This document shows positions 8,962-15,910 of a stretch of DNA of 64,000 nucleotides, in pieces; position 1 is the first letter of the stretch; each line of letters opens with the position of its first letter. Source of the stretch: Verrucomicrobiota bacterium. GTDB taxonomy: Bacteria > Chlamydiota > Chlamydiia > Chlamydiales > SM23-39. Position numbers and translations under genes: made by a program. The notes under the pieces are model-generated. The model searched no databases. It saw only the letters and a program-made list of their open reading frames with translations, and was not told the origin of the DNA. The stretch is from NCBI GenBank assembly GCA_018968815.1, contig JAGWZL010000003.1:31304-95303 (forward strand). The letters are read 5' to 3'.

Positions 8962-9459
8962 ATGTCTATAACTACAAGTTCTCCCAGATTTACATCGCCC
9001 ATCAATCCAGATTTAAAAGACCTTTATGACAAGGTCAAGGAAAACTTGTCCGAGTTAGCCAACGATCCACGCGCTGGCGACACCCATCTCTTCAATAGAA
9101 CAGCAGTAATCATTGACCGTGTTCTTGTCTCTCTAAGCAGTCTTAATAATGACAAAAAGTCAATCCAACACGATCGCGAGCTCTTTAAAAAAGCCAACAC
9201 ACAACTTCAACAGATCAAAAGACAACGATTGGGCACATATGTGTCCGAGCCAGAAACATTCAGTTTTGTGCAAAGAATGAGAAATCTGAGGAACATCAAG
9301 ACGCTCTCAACCAAATTGCCGAGCCTTACCCCTCAACGACGCGCGCAAACCCCAGCTTCGCCCCATCCAAGACGTGCGCCAACACCAGCTCGGAAGGCAC
9401 CCTTTCTGCCGCTTTTCCCCACCGCAAAATCAATGGGCGAGATCTCTCTCTTTTCTTGA
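8962..9459 (+). CDS. Hypothetical protein with helical N-terminus and Pro/Arg-rich tail
   Basis: 165 residues, not recognised. The first ~125 residues are polar and mostly helical (DPRAGDTHLFNRTAVIIDRVLVSL), and the tail from about 120 is rich in Pro, Ala and Arg with a repeated theme (TPASPHPRRAPTPARKAP). There is no signal peptide or membrane segment. The start is supported by GAGG six bases upstream and a TATAAT box at 8935. Low complexity at the C-terminus, an AT-rich promoter and location beside a mobile-element-like repeat suggest an accessory gene, possibly an effector, but nothing in the sequence proves secretion. Confidence 0.6.
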   Translation: MSITTSSPRFTSPINPDLKDLYDKVKENLSELANDPRAGDTHLFNRTAVIIDRVLVSLSSLNNDKKSIQHDRELFKKANTQLQQIKRQRLGTYVSEPETFSFVQRMRNLRNIKTLSTKLPSLTPQRRAQTPASPHPRRAPTPARKAPFLPLFPTAKSMGEISLFS

Positions 9460-9584
9460 ATTGGGTCATTAGAGAGACTCTTCTCAACACTTTTCAATGG
9501 AAAAAATTTCAATAGGTATTCTACAATTACGACATTCGTAAATTTGGTAGGGCATGCCAAACATTTAAGTGGAAATGGAGAGGT

Positions 9585-9854
9585 ATGGCCTTCAAGAAAG
9601 CTAAAATCATCGCCTGCAAGCCTCTGGCTTTTTATCGGGTGTGGATTCGATTTGACGATAGGTTAGAAGGCGAAGTTGATTTGAGCGACCTGGTGGGTAA
9701 GGGCGTGTTCGAAGCTTGGAACTCTATTGAATTCTTCAACCAGGTGAGAATCGATCCCAAAAGCGATACATTAGCGTGGGGGGAAGACATCGATCTAGAT
9801 CCTTATGTCTTGCGAGACAAACTCACAGCCAAGAAACAGAAAGATAACGACTAG
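9585..9854 (+). CDS. DUF2442 domain protein
   Basis: 89 residues covering one complete DUF2442 domain: a beta-rich start (LAFYRVWIRFDDRLEGEVDLSDL), then KGVFEAW...FFNQVRID and the closing LDPYVLRDKL. Proteins of this family are small, often encoded beside DUF4160 or toxin-antitoxin genes, and have no established activity. No DUF4160 partner is seen directly upstream; the next gene pair (9987-10588) resembles a toxin-antitoxin module. The stop codon TAG lies inside a short sequence (CTAGCCAGATTCCCC) that recurs at 10631 and resembles the 3' part of the nearby tRNA gene. Confidence 0.75.
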   Translation: MAFKKAKIIACKPLAFYRVWIRFDDRLEGEVDLSDLVGKGVFEAWNSIEFFNQVRIDPKSDTLAWGEDIDLDPYVLRDKLTAKKQKDND

Positions 9855-9944
9855 CCAGATTCCCCATTCTTGAACTTCTAAATATTTGATATAGAGCAGG
9901 TTGTAAATGTGAAGTATTTTTTTGGTTGTGACTTATCTGAATTC

Positions 9945-9973
9945 TTGTAACAATTAATCAAATTTGATACAAT
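9945..9973 (+). promoter_or_regulatory. Putative sigma-70-type promoter of the HicA/HicB-like pair
   Basis: TTGTAA at 9945-9950 and TACAAT at 9968-9973 with a 17-base spacer, 13 bases before the ATG at 9987. The box quality is moderate (4/6 and 5/6 matches to consensus) and the position just upstream of the ribosome site GAGGTAAGG is right for a short leader. Confidence 0.45.
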
Positions 9974-9986
9974 TGAGGTAAGGAAC

Positions 9987-10217
9987 ATGGCAAAGCCGAT
10001 TCCCGAGCACCTATATGAACGATACCTTAAAATACTGGGATGGCACCTAGAGAAAGGTGGTGTGGATTATAACCTCTACGAAGGAAAACACTTCCTCTGC
10101 GCCATCAAAATCATACATGCAAAGGGGAAGAAACGAGAGGTGTCTCCTGCCAGTGTTCGAAAAACAGAAAGAATATGTGAACAAATGGGGTTAAAATGGC
10201 CACCAAAAAAGAAATAA
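9987..10217 (+). CDS. HicA-like small basic protein, putative toxin
   Basis: 76 residues, basic. The layout - LKILGWHLEKGGVDYNLYEG, then a beta strand, K-rich turn, and VRKTERICEQMGLKWP - resembles the HicA/YcfA dsRNA-binding fold, in which a GW/GF strand precedes a glycine turn and a strand. The conserved HicA histidine of the GSH motif is not clearly present (GGVDY instead), so activity is uncertain. It overlaps the next gene by 22 bases, the usual toxin-first order for hicAB. The ribosome site GAGGTAAGG is good. It could also be an unrelated small DNA/RNA-binding protein. Confidence 0.5.
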   Translation: MAKPIPEHLYERYLKILGWHLEKGGVDYNLYEGKHFLCAIKIIHAKGKKREVSPASVRKTERICEQMGLKWPPKKK

Positions 10218-10588
10218 AAAAACACCTCGAGATTGCGCTAAAGGAAATTGGCGAAATCAAACCCTGGTTTGATAAAGATGTGAGCGCTTGGGTTTTTGAA
10301 CACCGCGCCTACCCAGTTGAATATGCTGGCGAATCAAAAGAAGAAGTCATCGAAAACTACCCTAAATATCTCTACGAATTCATTCAACATCGTCTCGATC
10401 ACCGATTGCACCCGCTCATGGAGAAAAAAACTAAGGGCCGCGGAGGGAAAAGACCAGGTGCTGGACGCCCTAAAGGAACGAAAAAAGCTCCAACCAAAGT
10501 AGTGCGATTGCCGACAGACATTGCGAATTGGGTCGAGAAACCTAGCTCCTATTCTCAGGTGCGTCAATGGATTGCCAAAGGAAGATAA
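10196..10588 (+). CDS. HicB-like putative antitoxin with C-terminal basic motif
   Basis: 130 residues. The N-terminal half (DKDVSAWVFEHRAYPVEYAG followed by ESKEEVIENYPKYLYEFI) is compatible with the HicB partial RNase-H-like fold (an exposed strand, then a G-[ED]-[ST]-x-EEA-like helix). It is followed by a basic linker GRGGKRPGAGRPKGTKKAP and VVRLPTDIANWVE, the module that in many small regulators and phage proteins precedes a ribbon-helix-helix-like DNA-binding region. The gene starts inside the putative toxin gene, so both are translated together. Its 3' end shares GAAGATAACGA with the end of the DUF2442 gene. Assignment as antitoxin is inferred from order and fold only. Confidence 0.5.
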   Translation: MATKKEIKKHLEIALKEIGEIKPWFDKDVSAWVFEHRAYPVEYAGESKEEVIENYPKYLYEFIQHRLDHRLHPLMEKKTKGRGGKRPGAGRPKGTKKAPTKVVRLPTDIANWVEKPSSYSQVRQWIAKGR

Positions 10589-10613
10589 CGAGATAATAAA
10601 AATTAATTATAGA

Positions 10614-10643
10614 TCAACTGAAGTTGACTGCTAGCCGGATTCC
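10614..10643 (+). repeat. tRNA 3'-end-derived direct repeat (att-like)
   Basis: TCAACTGAAGTTGAC followed by TGC-TAGCCGGATTC matches 10707-10734, which spans the 3' end and T-arm of the tRNA(CAU) gene plus its flank, with a 2-base indel. A shorter copy, TAGCCAGATTC, lies at 9852-9862 at the end of the DUF2442 gene. The copies therefore bracket the HicA/HicB-like pair, the pattern left by integration next to a tRNA. The unit contains a perfect 7-base inverted repeat, GTCAACT-GA-AGTTGAC, at 10706-10721. Confidence 0.6.
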
Positions 10644-10717
10644 CCCTCGGCGGGCGGCAGGGCCGTCCCGTCACCTCTTACTTGGATAGGTTCTTCTTCT
10701 ACTGCGTCAACTGAAGT

Positions 10718-10791
10718 TGACGGTAGCCGGATTCGAACCAGCGACACGTGGATTATGATTCCACTGCTCTAACCAACTGAGCTATACCGCC
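10718..10791 (-). tRNA. tRNA-Met(CAU), elongator type (tRNA-Ile2 possible)
   Basis: On the minus strand the sequence folds as a full cloverleaf: acceptor GGCGGTA/TACCGTC, D-arm GCTCAGTTGGTTAGAGC, anticodon stem GTGGA/TCCAC around loop ATCATAA (anticodon CAT), and T-arm GCTGG-TTCGAAT-CCGGC, with discriminator A and no encoded CCA. It lacks the three consecutive G-C pairs of initiator tRNA, so it is an elongator methionine tRNA or the lysidine-modified isoleucine tRNA, which has the same encoded anticodon; the sequence alone does not separate them. It lies 24 bases downstream of the initiator tRNA on the same strand. Confidence 0.9.
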
Positions 10792-10815
10792 GCACTAATA
10801 AGCTTTGTATAGAAT

Positions 10816-10888
10816 TAGCGGGGGTAGGACTCGAACCTACGACCTTTGGGTTATGAGCCCAACGAGCTAGCCACTGCTCCACCCCGCG
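10816..10888 (-). tRNA. Initiator tRNA-fMet(CAU)
   Basis: The minus strand begins CGCGGGGTGGAGCAGTGG and carries the anticodon stem TTGGG/CCCAA around CTCATAA, that is the GGG/CCC base pairs typical of initiator tRNA, with the T-arm GTAGG-TTCGAGT-CCTAC. Position 1 (C) faces a T rather than a partner base, keeping the unpaired 1-72 position that marks bacterial initiators for formylation. The CCA end is not encoded. It precedes the second CAU tRNA on the same strand. Confidence 0.93.
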
Positions 10889-10983
10889 ATAAAGAAAGCT
10901 AGAGCTTAGCAGGATAGAGGATTTTCCCCAAATTGTTTTTTTCCTCTTGCTCAAATTCATTAAATTTCCTTTACAATAGAAGA

Positions 10984-11868
10984 ATGAAAATGTGGAAAGT
11001 CGGGTTTTTGTGCTGTTGCGCCATCGCTCTTTTAACCTTTGCCCTAGGCCCCAGAAGTTTGCCCTTCCTCCCCTTCGACGCCTCCATGTCCAAAACAGGC
11101 TTGGATCTCCACAACCTGTATGAGGCCGAATATGGCAAAAAATGGAGACTCGTGAAACATTTGTACGAAAAACACCTCAGAGCCAAACCGTCCCGCAAAG
11201 AAAAAATCCCCAAAATCATCCACCAAATTTGGCTCGGCGGACAGCTTCCCGAGAAGTATAGAGCTCTCCAAGCGACCTGGCTCGCAAAACACCCCGACTG
11301 GGAATACCGATTGTGGACCGACGCCGATGTGCAAGACTTCCCCTTCACCAATCGCGAACGATTTGAAAAGGCAGTCAATGTAGGCGAAAAAGCCGATATC
11401 TTCCGCTACGAAATCCTCAATGTGTATGGCGGTTTGTATGTAGACACCGACTTCGAATGCGTGCGCCCCTTCGATGTCTTTCACCACCTGCTCGACTTCT
11501 ACACAGGCATCCTCGGCGCCTACGCCGATGGCCAAGAGGTCCACATCGGCAATAGCCTCATCGGCACCGTCCCACATCACCCCATCATCCAGTCCTGCTT
11601 GAAAGAAATCGGCAGAAAACCACCCGGCAAAAACGCAGACGAAGTCCAGGCCGTTTCAGGCCCCGGCTGCTTCAGACGCGCCTTCTTCAAATACTGCGAA
11701 GAAGGAGGCTATAGAAATGTCGCCTTCCCCTTCACCTTCTTCTACCCACTCCCCCCTCACGAACGCTCCGGCCACCTGGACGGAATCGTCAAAAATAGCT
11801 GGATCGAACCCGAAACGTTCGGCATCCACTACTGGGACACCAGCTGGACTAACAAACGCTATCGCTAA
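10984..11868 (+). CDS. Glycosyltransferase family 32 (DXD sugar transferase), membrane-anchored
   Basis: 294 residues. The N-terminus is a signal-anchor helix (FLCCCAIALLTFALG). Then IPKIIHQIWLGGQLPEKY (about 76-93) and EKADIFRYEILNVYGGLYVD ending in the DTDFE metal/nucleotide-sugar motif (about 154-157) identify the OCH1/GT32 fold, also found in large clostridial toxins and in bacterial capsule or LPS sugar transferases. The ATG at 10984 is chosen because it places the basic MKMWK just before the hydrophobic helix. Likely role: addition of a hexose to surface glycans, or to host targets if exported; the sequence does not decide. Its stop codon lies inside the 45-bp tandem repeat derived from the convergent waaA gene. 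Confidence 0.8.
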   Translation: MKMWKVGFLCCCAIALLTFALGPRSLPFLPFDASMSKTGLDLHNLYEAEYGKKWRLVKHLYEKHLRAKPSRKEKIPKIIHQIWLGGQLPEKYRALQATWLAKHPDWEYRLWTDADVQDFPFTNRERFEKAVNVGEKADIFRYEILNVYGGLYVDTDFECVRPFDVFHHLLDFYTGILGAYADGQEVHIGNSLIGTVPHHPIIQSCLKEIGRKPPGKNADEVQAVSGPGCFRRAFFKYCEEGGYRNVAFPFTFFYPLPPHERSGHLDGIVKNSWIEPETFGIHYWDTSWTNKRYR

Positions 11869-12072
11869 AGTGCGATCTGTAACGCCGCGCCTCATCGCTG
11901 AAGCCCCGCTAAAGTGCGAGCTATAGCGCGCACGCCTCATTGCTGAAGCGCCGTTAACGTGCGATCTGTAACGCGCACGCCTCATTGCTGAAGCGCCGCT
12001 AAAGTGCGATCTGTAACGCGCACGCCTCATTGCTGCAGCGCCGCTAACGTGCGGGCTGTAGCGCCACGCCCC
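11864..12072. repeat. 45-bp tandem repeat, duplicated 3' end of waaA
   Basis: Four units start at 11864 (44 bp), 11908, 11953 and 11998, with a partial fifth at 12043. The consensus begins GCTAAAGTGCGATCTGTAAC and ends CATTGCTGAAGCGCC. Read on the minus strand, each unit corresponds to the last codons of waaA including its TGA stop (ending in the residues LAALQQ), so the array is a tandem duplication of the gene's terminus that reaches into the convergent glycosyltransferase gene. Unit-to-unit differences are single substitutions. Confidence 0.9.
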
Positions 12073-13376
12073 ACCTCAATCGCATCGATTGTCCCCTTGC
12101 GCATCGAATGGGCTAATTCCTCATTGAGGAACCATTCATCCACCGCTTGCCGTAAATGCTCGATGGGGAGTTGACGGCCCGCCTTCGACTCAAGCACCCG
12201 CTTGACAAATTCCTTTTGCGTCCGCATGAAAGGCCCAAAAAAGACCGGAGTCCCATACAAACAGGGCTCCAATATGTTATGCCCCCCAATCCCCTCAATA
12301 AAACTCCCGCCAAGGATCGCCAGATCGCTGTGTGTATAGCACAGAGGCAGCTGCCCCATCGCATCGATGAGAATGATACCGAAACAACCTGAAGAATCGG
12401 TTTTTGGCATCGTCGAGTTTGCCTCAAAATGCGCCTCCTCACTCACGCCTTGCCCGAGGGCAATGGTCGCTCGCTCCGGAAACGAATTTTGAGGACTCTC
12501 CTTGCCAAATTCCCGACTCTTCAGGTTGTTTCGGTATAGCCTCCCCGTTTGCGACTCACTCCAACGGACAAAAGCGAGCCCCTTACGCTGCAGCAAGGCC
12601 GCCACCTCGCCAAAACGCTCCGGATGCCGAGGCGCCAAGAGAAGGGTCCACGGCCCCCCGATCAGCGCATTGAGAATGAGCTCCTCTTCCGGCGCATGCG
12701 TACAGCTAATCGTAATCGCAGGCCGGGTCAATTTGAGTGTGCGCGTAATCGGCTGCGCCTGAATGTCAAACTTCAAATTGCCCGCAATCGTGAGGCGCGC
12801 CGGATCGCAAAAAGGAGAGAACCTCTGGTAATGCTCCTCATTTTGCACACAAACATGATCAAAATAGGCAAATAACCGCTGAGAAAAACGGGGAAAAAGG
12901 GCAAAACGGCGCGCCGATTTCTCCGACATCTTGCCGCTCACAAGAGAGATCTTCGTCCCGTTTTTCCTCAGCTCCCGCAAAAGATTCGGCCAAAAATCGC
13001 TCTCCACTAAAATAAAATGGGCGGGTCTGAACGCTTTCACAAACCGCCTCACCACCCACGTAAAATCAATCGGCAAATAGGCAATCGCATCCGCTCCCGA
13101 TAACGTTCGCCCGGCCTCCGCAAAACCTGTCGCCGTCGTTGTCGTAATCAAAAAATAGGCGCCGTCCGATTTCAGCCTCTTGAAAAGAGGCCCCGCCGCT
13201 TTGATTTCCCCAACAGAGACAGCGTGAATCCAGATGACAGGCCGATCGGGCGGCACAGGTAAACGAAATCCCATGCGCTGCAAAAAAGCAGGATGTCTTT
13301 TCCCCCGAATCCGATCCAATAGCATGAACGGCACCATCAGAACAAAATAGAGAACTAAAAAGACATTGACAATCAC
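12027..13376 (-). CDS. waaA: 3-deoxy-D-manno-octulosonic acid (Kdo) transferase with an in-frame palindromic insert
   Basis: 449 residues. It transfers Kdo from CMP-Kdo to lipid A precursors at the inner membrane. Motifs: N-terminal membrane anchor, WIHAVSVGEIKAA with the catalytic Glu near 57, VESDFWPN, LAPRHPERF, and the C-terminal LGGSFIEGIGGHNILEP nucleotide-sugar region. Residues ~281-334 do not belong to the family: they are encoded by a 162-bp element with inverted ends (12376-12537) that replaces what would be a short loop between WSESQTG and ILIDAMGQLPL. The protein still reads through. The ATG overlaps the leuS stop by 4 bases, the order known from Chlamydia. The last codons lie in the 45-bp tandem repeat. 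Confidence 0.93.
   Translation of the reverse strand: MIVNVFLVLYFVLMVPFMLLDRIRGKRHPAFLQRMGFRLPVPPDRPVIWIHAVSVGEIKAAGPLFKRLKSDGAYFLITTTTATGFAEAGRTLSGADAIAYLPIDFTWVVRRFVKAFRPAHFILVESDFWPNLLRELRKNGTKISLVSGKMSEKSARRFALFPRFSQRLFAYFDHVCVQNEEHYQRFSPFCDPARLTIAGNLKFDIQAQPITRTLKLTRPAITISCTHAPEEELILNALIGGPWTLLLAPRHPERFGEVAALLQRKGLAFVRWSESQTGRLYRNNLKSREFGKESPQNSFPERATIALGQGVSEEAHFEANSTMPKTDSSGCFGIILIDAMGQLPLCYTHSDLAILGGSFIEGIGGHNILEPCLYGTPVFFGPFMRTQKEFVKRVLESKAGRQLPIEHLRQAVDEWFLNEELAHSMRKGTIDAIEVGRGATARTLAALQQ
12376..12537. mobile_element. Palindromic in-frame insertion element inside waaA
   Basis: 162 bases (54 codons) bounded by ~33-base inverted repeats: ACCGAAACAACCTGAAGA... at 12378 and its complement ...TCTTCAGGTTGTTTCGGT ending at 12535, extended inwards by TTGGC/GCCAA. 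The element keeps the waaA frame open and encodes YRNNLKSREFGK at one end and PKTDSSGCFGI at the other. Copies of its ends occur at 56066-56102, 56600-56632 and 57005-57028. Size, palindromic ends and survival within a coding frame are like the Rickettsia palindromic elements, though no sequence relation to those is claimed. Confidence 0.85.
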
Positions 13377-15895
13377 TTCATCACAATATTGAGCAGCTTG
13401 TTCGGCACAAAAATGGTTTTGATAATCTCGCCCACAAGATGTTTTTCCAGATCGGGCTGCTTGCGGATCAGCGCCATCAGCTCTTCTTCCGTCCGATCTT
13501 TCGGCAACTCAAAGCGCCCTCGCAACTTGCCATTCACCTGCACCACATAAATCGCCGTATCATCGATGAGATATTTCGGATCGACCGCCGGAATCGGCGC
13601 AAAGGTCAGCGCATCGGCAACCCCCAAATGCTGCCAGAGCTCCTCGCTCAGGTGCGGCGCAAACGGATAGAGCATTTGAATCGCCATTTTCAAACAGCTG
13701 CGCGGATAGGTCTCCAAAGGAATGAACCCATTGATGAATTCCATCATCCGGGCAATCGCTGTATTGAACTGCATCGCCTCGATATCTTTCGTCACAGAAT
13801 CGACTAAACGATAGGTCAATTTCAACGCCTCATCCGTGGGCGTATCAGACACTTTATCAGACATCACCATGTCGTGAAAACGATTCAAAAATCTGCGGCA
13901 CCCCGTCACCGCTTCCGTACTCCACATTTTTTCCCGGTCAAAAGGCCCCATGAACATCTCATAAAGCCGCAATGCGTCCGCGCCAAACTCCTCAATGATC
14001 TCATCCGGAGAGACCCCATTGAATTTCGACTTCGACATTTTATCTGTTTGCACAATCAATTCTTCGTGATTGTTTTTAGCAAACGCCTTGCCCTCTTTTT
14101 CCACCACTTCATCCATAGACAAATAGCCCCCTTGAGGCCGTTTGTAGGACTTTGCAGTCACAAGCCCTTGATTGCGCAGCGTCATAAAGGGCTCAAGAGT
14201 ATGCACCAGTTTGCAATCATAGAGCACTTTATGCCAAAACCGAGCATAGAGCAGATGGAGCACAGCATGTTCCACTCCGCCCACATACATGTCCACCGGC
14301 ATCCAATAATTTTCCGCCTGCTTGCTCCACGCCTCATGGCTATTTTTCGGATCGCAAAAACGCAAATAGTACCAACAAGACCCCGCCCACTGCGGCATGG
14401 TGTTGGTCGCCCGTATCGCTTTCTTACCCGTTTTGGGATCGGTGATCTCCACCCACTCCTTCGCCTTGGCAAGCGGACTCTCGCCGCTGCTCGCCGGTTT
14501 ATAGTCATCCAAAGCAGGCGGCAAAAGAGGCAGCTCATCCAGCTCGAGGGCGCGCAGGGTGCCATCCGCAAAATGGAGAATGGGAATCGGCTCCCCCCAA
14601 TACCGTTGCCGAGAAAATAGCCAGTCGCGCAACTTGTAATGGACCGTCCGCTTCCCATGGCCATGCTCCTGCAGCCAATGGAGAATCTTTTCCTTGGCCG
14701 ATTCCATCGTCATACCATTGAGAAAGGCGCTGTTGATCACATGACCGCCCTCATTCCAACATTTTTGGCCGTTGAGGATGGCCTCCCGATCTTCGTGGGG
14801 ACCCGGATCGTATACAGCAATCACCGGCAACCGATACTTCTGAACAAATTCAAAATCGCGCTCATCCCCGCCAGGCACCCCCATCACAGCGCCTGTTCCA
14901 TAGCCGATCAGAACGTAGTCTGCCACCCAAACAGGGACCTTTTCCCGATTCGCCGGATTGATCGCATACGCTCCCGTCCAAACACCCGTTTTGTCTTTCG
15001 CTAAATCGGTGCGTTCTAAATCGCTTTTAGAGGCGGCTGCATGGATATAGGCATCGACCTCTTTTTTATGCTGCGGAGTCGTAATCTTCCCCACAAGCGG
15101 ATGTTCTGGCGCAAGCACGATGAACGTCACCCCAAAGAGGGTGTCGTGACGCGTGGTGAACACTGTGATCGGTTCATGGGTCTTCTCCTCGCGAAAAGTA
15201 ATGAGGGCCCCTTCGCTCCGTCCAATCCAGTTCGTCTGCAACTTTTTGAGATGGTCAGGCCAATCGAGCAGATCGAGATCGGCCAGGAGCCGGTCGGCAT
15301 AAGCCGTAATGCGCAACACCCACTGCTTGAGCGGACGCCTCTCTACCGGATAGCCCCCCTCCTTCGACTTGCCATCCTCCACCTCTTCATTGGCCAAAAC
15401 GGTGCCCAGCGCAGGACAGAAATTCACATTGGCCTCCGCCTCATAGGCAAGACCCATTTCAAACAGTTTTGTAAAAATCCATTGCGTCCACTTGTAATAC
15501 GAGGGATCGCTCGTCGCTACTTCCCGATCCCAATCGTAACTGAAACCAAGAGACTCGAGCTGTCTCCGATAGGTGTCGATATTGGTTTTCGTTGTGATGG
15601 CCGGATGTGTGCCGGTCCGCATCGCAAATTGCTCAGCCGGCAAACCAAAACTATCCCACCCCATCGGATGGAGAACGTTAAACCCTTTTTGCCTTTTGTA
15701 GCGCGCTAAAATGTCGGTCCCCGTATAACCGGTCACATGCCCCACATGAAGCCCCGCTCCAGAAGGATAAGGAAACATGTCGAGGATGTAGTACTTCGGT
15801 TTCTTCGGGTCGATTTCAGATTTGAATGTCTTTTTTTCCTTCCAAATCTTTTGCCACTTTTTCTCTATGGCGCGAGGGTCGTATTTCACTTGCAT
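13373..15895 (-). CDS. leuS: Leucyl-tRNA synthetase
   Basis: 840 residues, the size of bacterial-type LeuRS. It charges tRNA-Leu with leucine in the cytoplasm. The class I signature PYPSGAGLHVGH (HVGH at about 50-53), the connective-polypeptide editing domain (RHDTLFGVTFIVLAPEHPLV, about 250) and the KMSKS loop DKMSKSKFNGV (about 620) are all present, followed by the anticodon-binding helical domain and a C-terminal YVVQVNGKLRG domain. Its stop overlaps the waaA start by ATGA; the lipase-like gene lies 15 bases upstream on the same strand. No anomalies are seen. Confidence 0.97.
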   Translation of the reverse strand: MQVKYDPRAIEKKWQKIWKEKKTFKSEIDPKKPKYYILDMFPYPSGAGLHVGHVTGYTGTDILARYKRQKGFNVLHPMGWDSFGLPAEQFAMRTGTHPAITTKTNIDTYRRQLESLGFSYDWDREVATSDPSYYKWTQWIFTKLFEMGLAYEAEANVNFCPALGTVLANEEVEDGKSKEGGYPVERRPLKQWVLRITAYADRLLADLDLLDWPDHLKKLQTNWIGRSEGALITFREEKTHEPITVFTTRHDTLFGVTFIVLAPEHPLVGKITTPQHKKEVDAYIHAAASKSDLERTDLAKDKTGVWTGAYAINPANREKVPVWVADYVLIGYGTGAVMGVPGGDERDFEFVQKYRLPVIAVYDPGPHEDREAILNGQKCWNEGGHVINSAFLNGMTMESAKEKILHWLQEHGHGKRTVHYKLRDWLFSRQRYWGEPIPILHFADGTLRALELDELPLLPPALDDYKPASSGESPLAKAKEWVEITDPKTGKKAIRATNTMPQWAGSCWYYLRFCDPKNSHEAWSKQAENYWMPVDMYVGGVEHAVLHLLYARFWHKVLYDCKLVHTLEPFMTLRNQGLVTAKSYKRPQGGYLSMDEVVEKEGKAFAKNNHEELIVQTDKMSKSKFNGVSPDEIIEEFGADALRLYEMFMGPFDREKMWSTEAVTGCRRFLNRFHDMVMSDKVSDTPTDEALKLTYRLVDSVTKDIEAMQFNTAIARMMEFINGFIPLETYPRSCLKMAIQMLYPFAPHLSEELWQHLGVADALTFAPIPAVDPKYLIDDTAIYVVQVNGKLRGRFELPKDRTEEELMALIRKQPDLEKHLVGEIIKTIFVPNKLLNIVMK

Positions 15896-15910
15896 AGGGC
15901 TACGATTATA

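Noticed and set aside
10769-10960. Small frame covering both tRNA genes
   Set aside because: It translates tRNA sequence (the GFKSCCSSPTP-type artefact) and is not a gene.
13874-14620. Long open frame on the plus strand inside leuS (about 248 residues)
   Set aside because: It is antisense to a well-supported synthetase gene, has no family resemblance and is rich in His/Arg/Pro as expected of a shadow frame.
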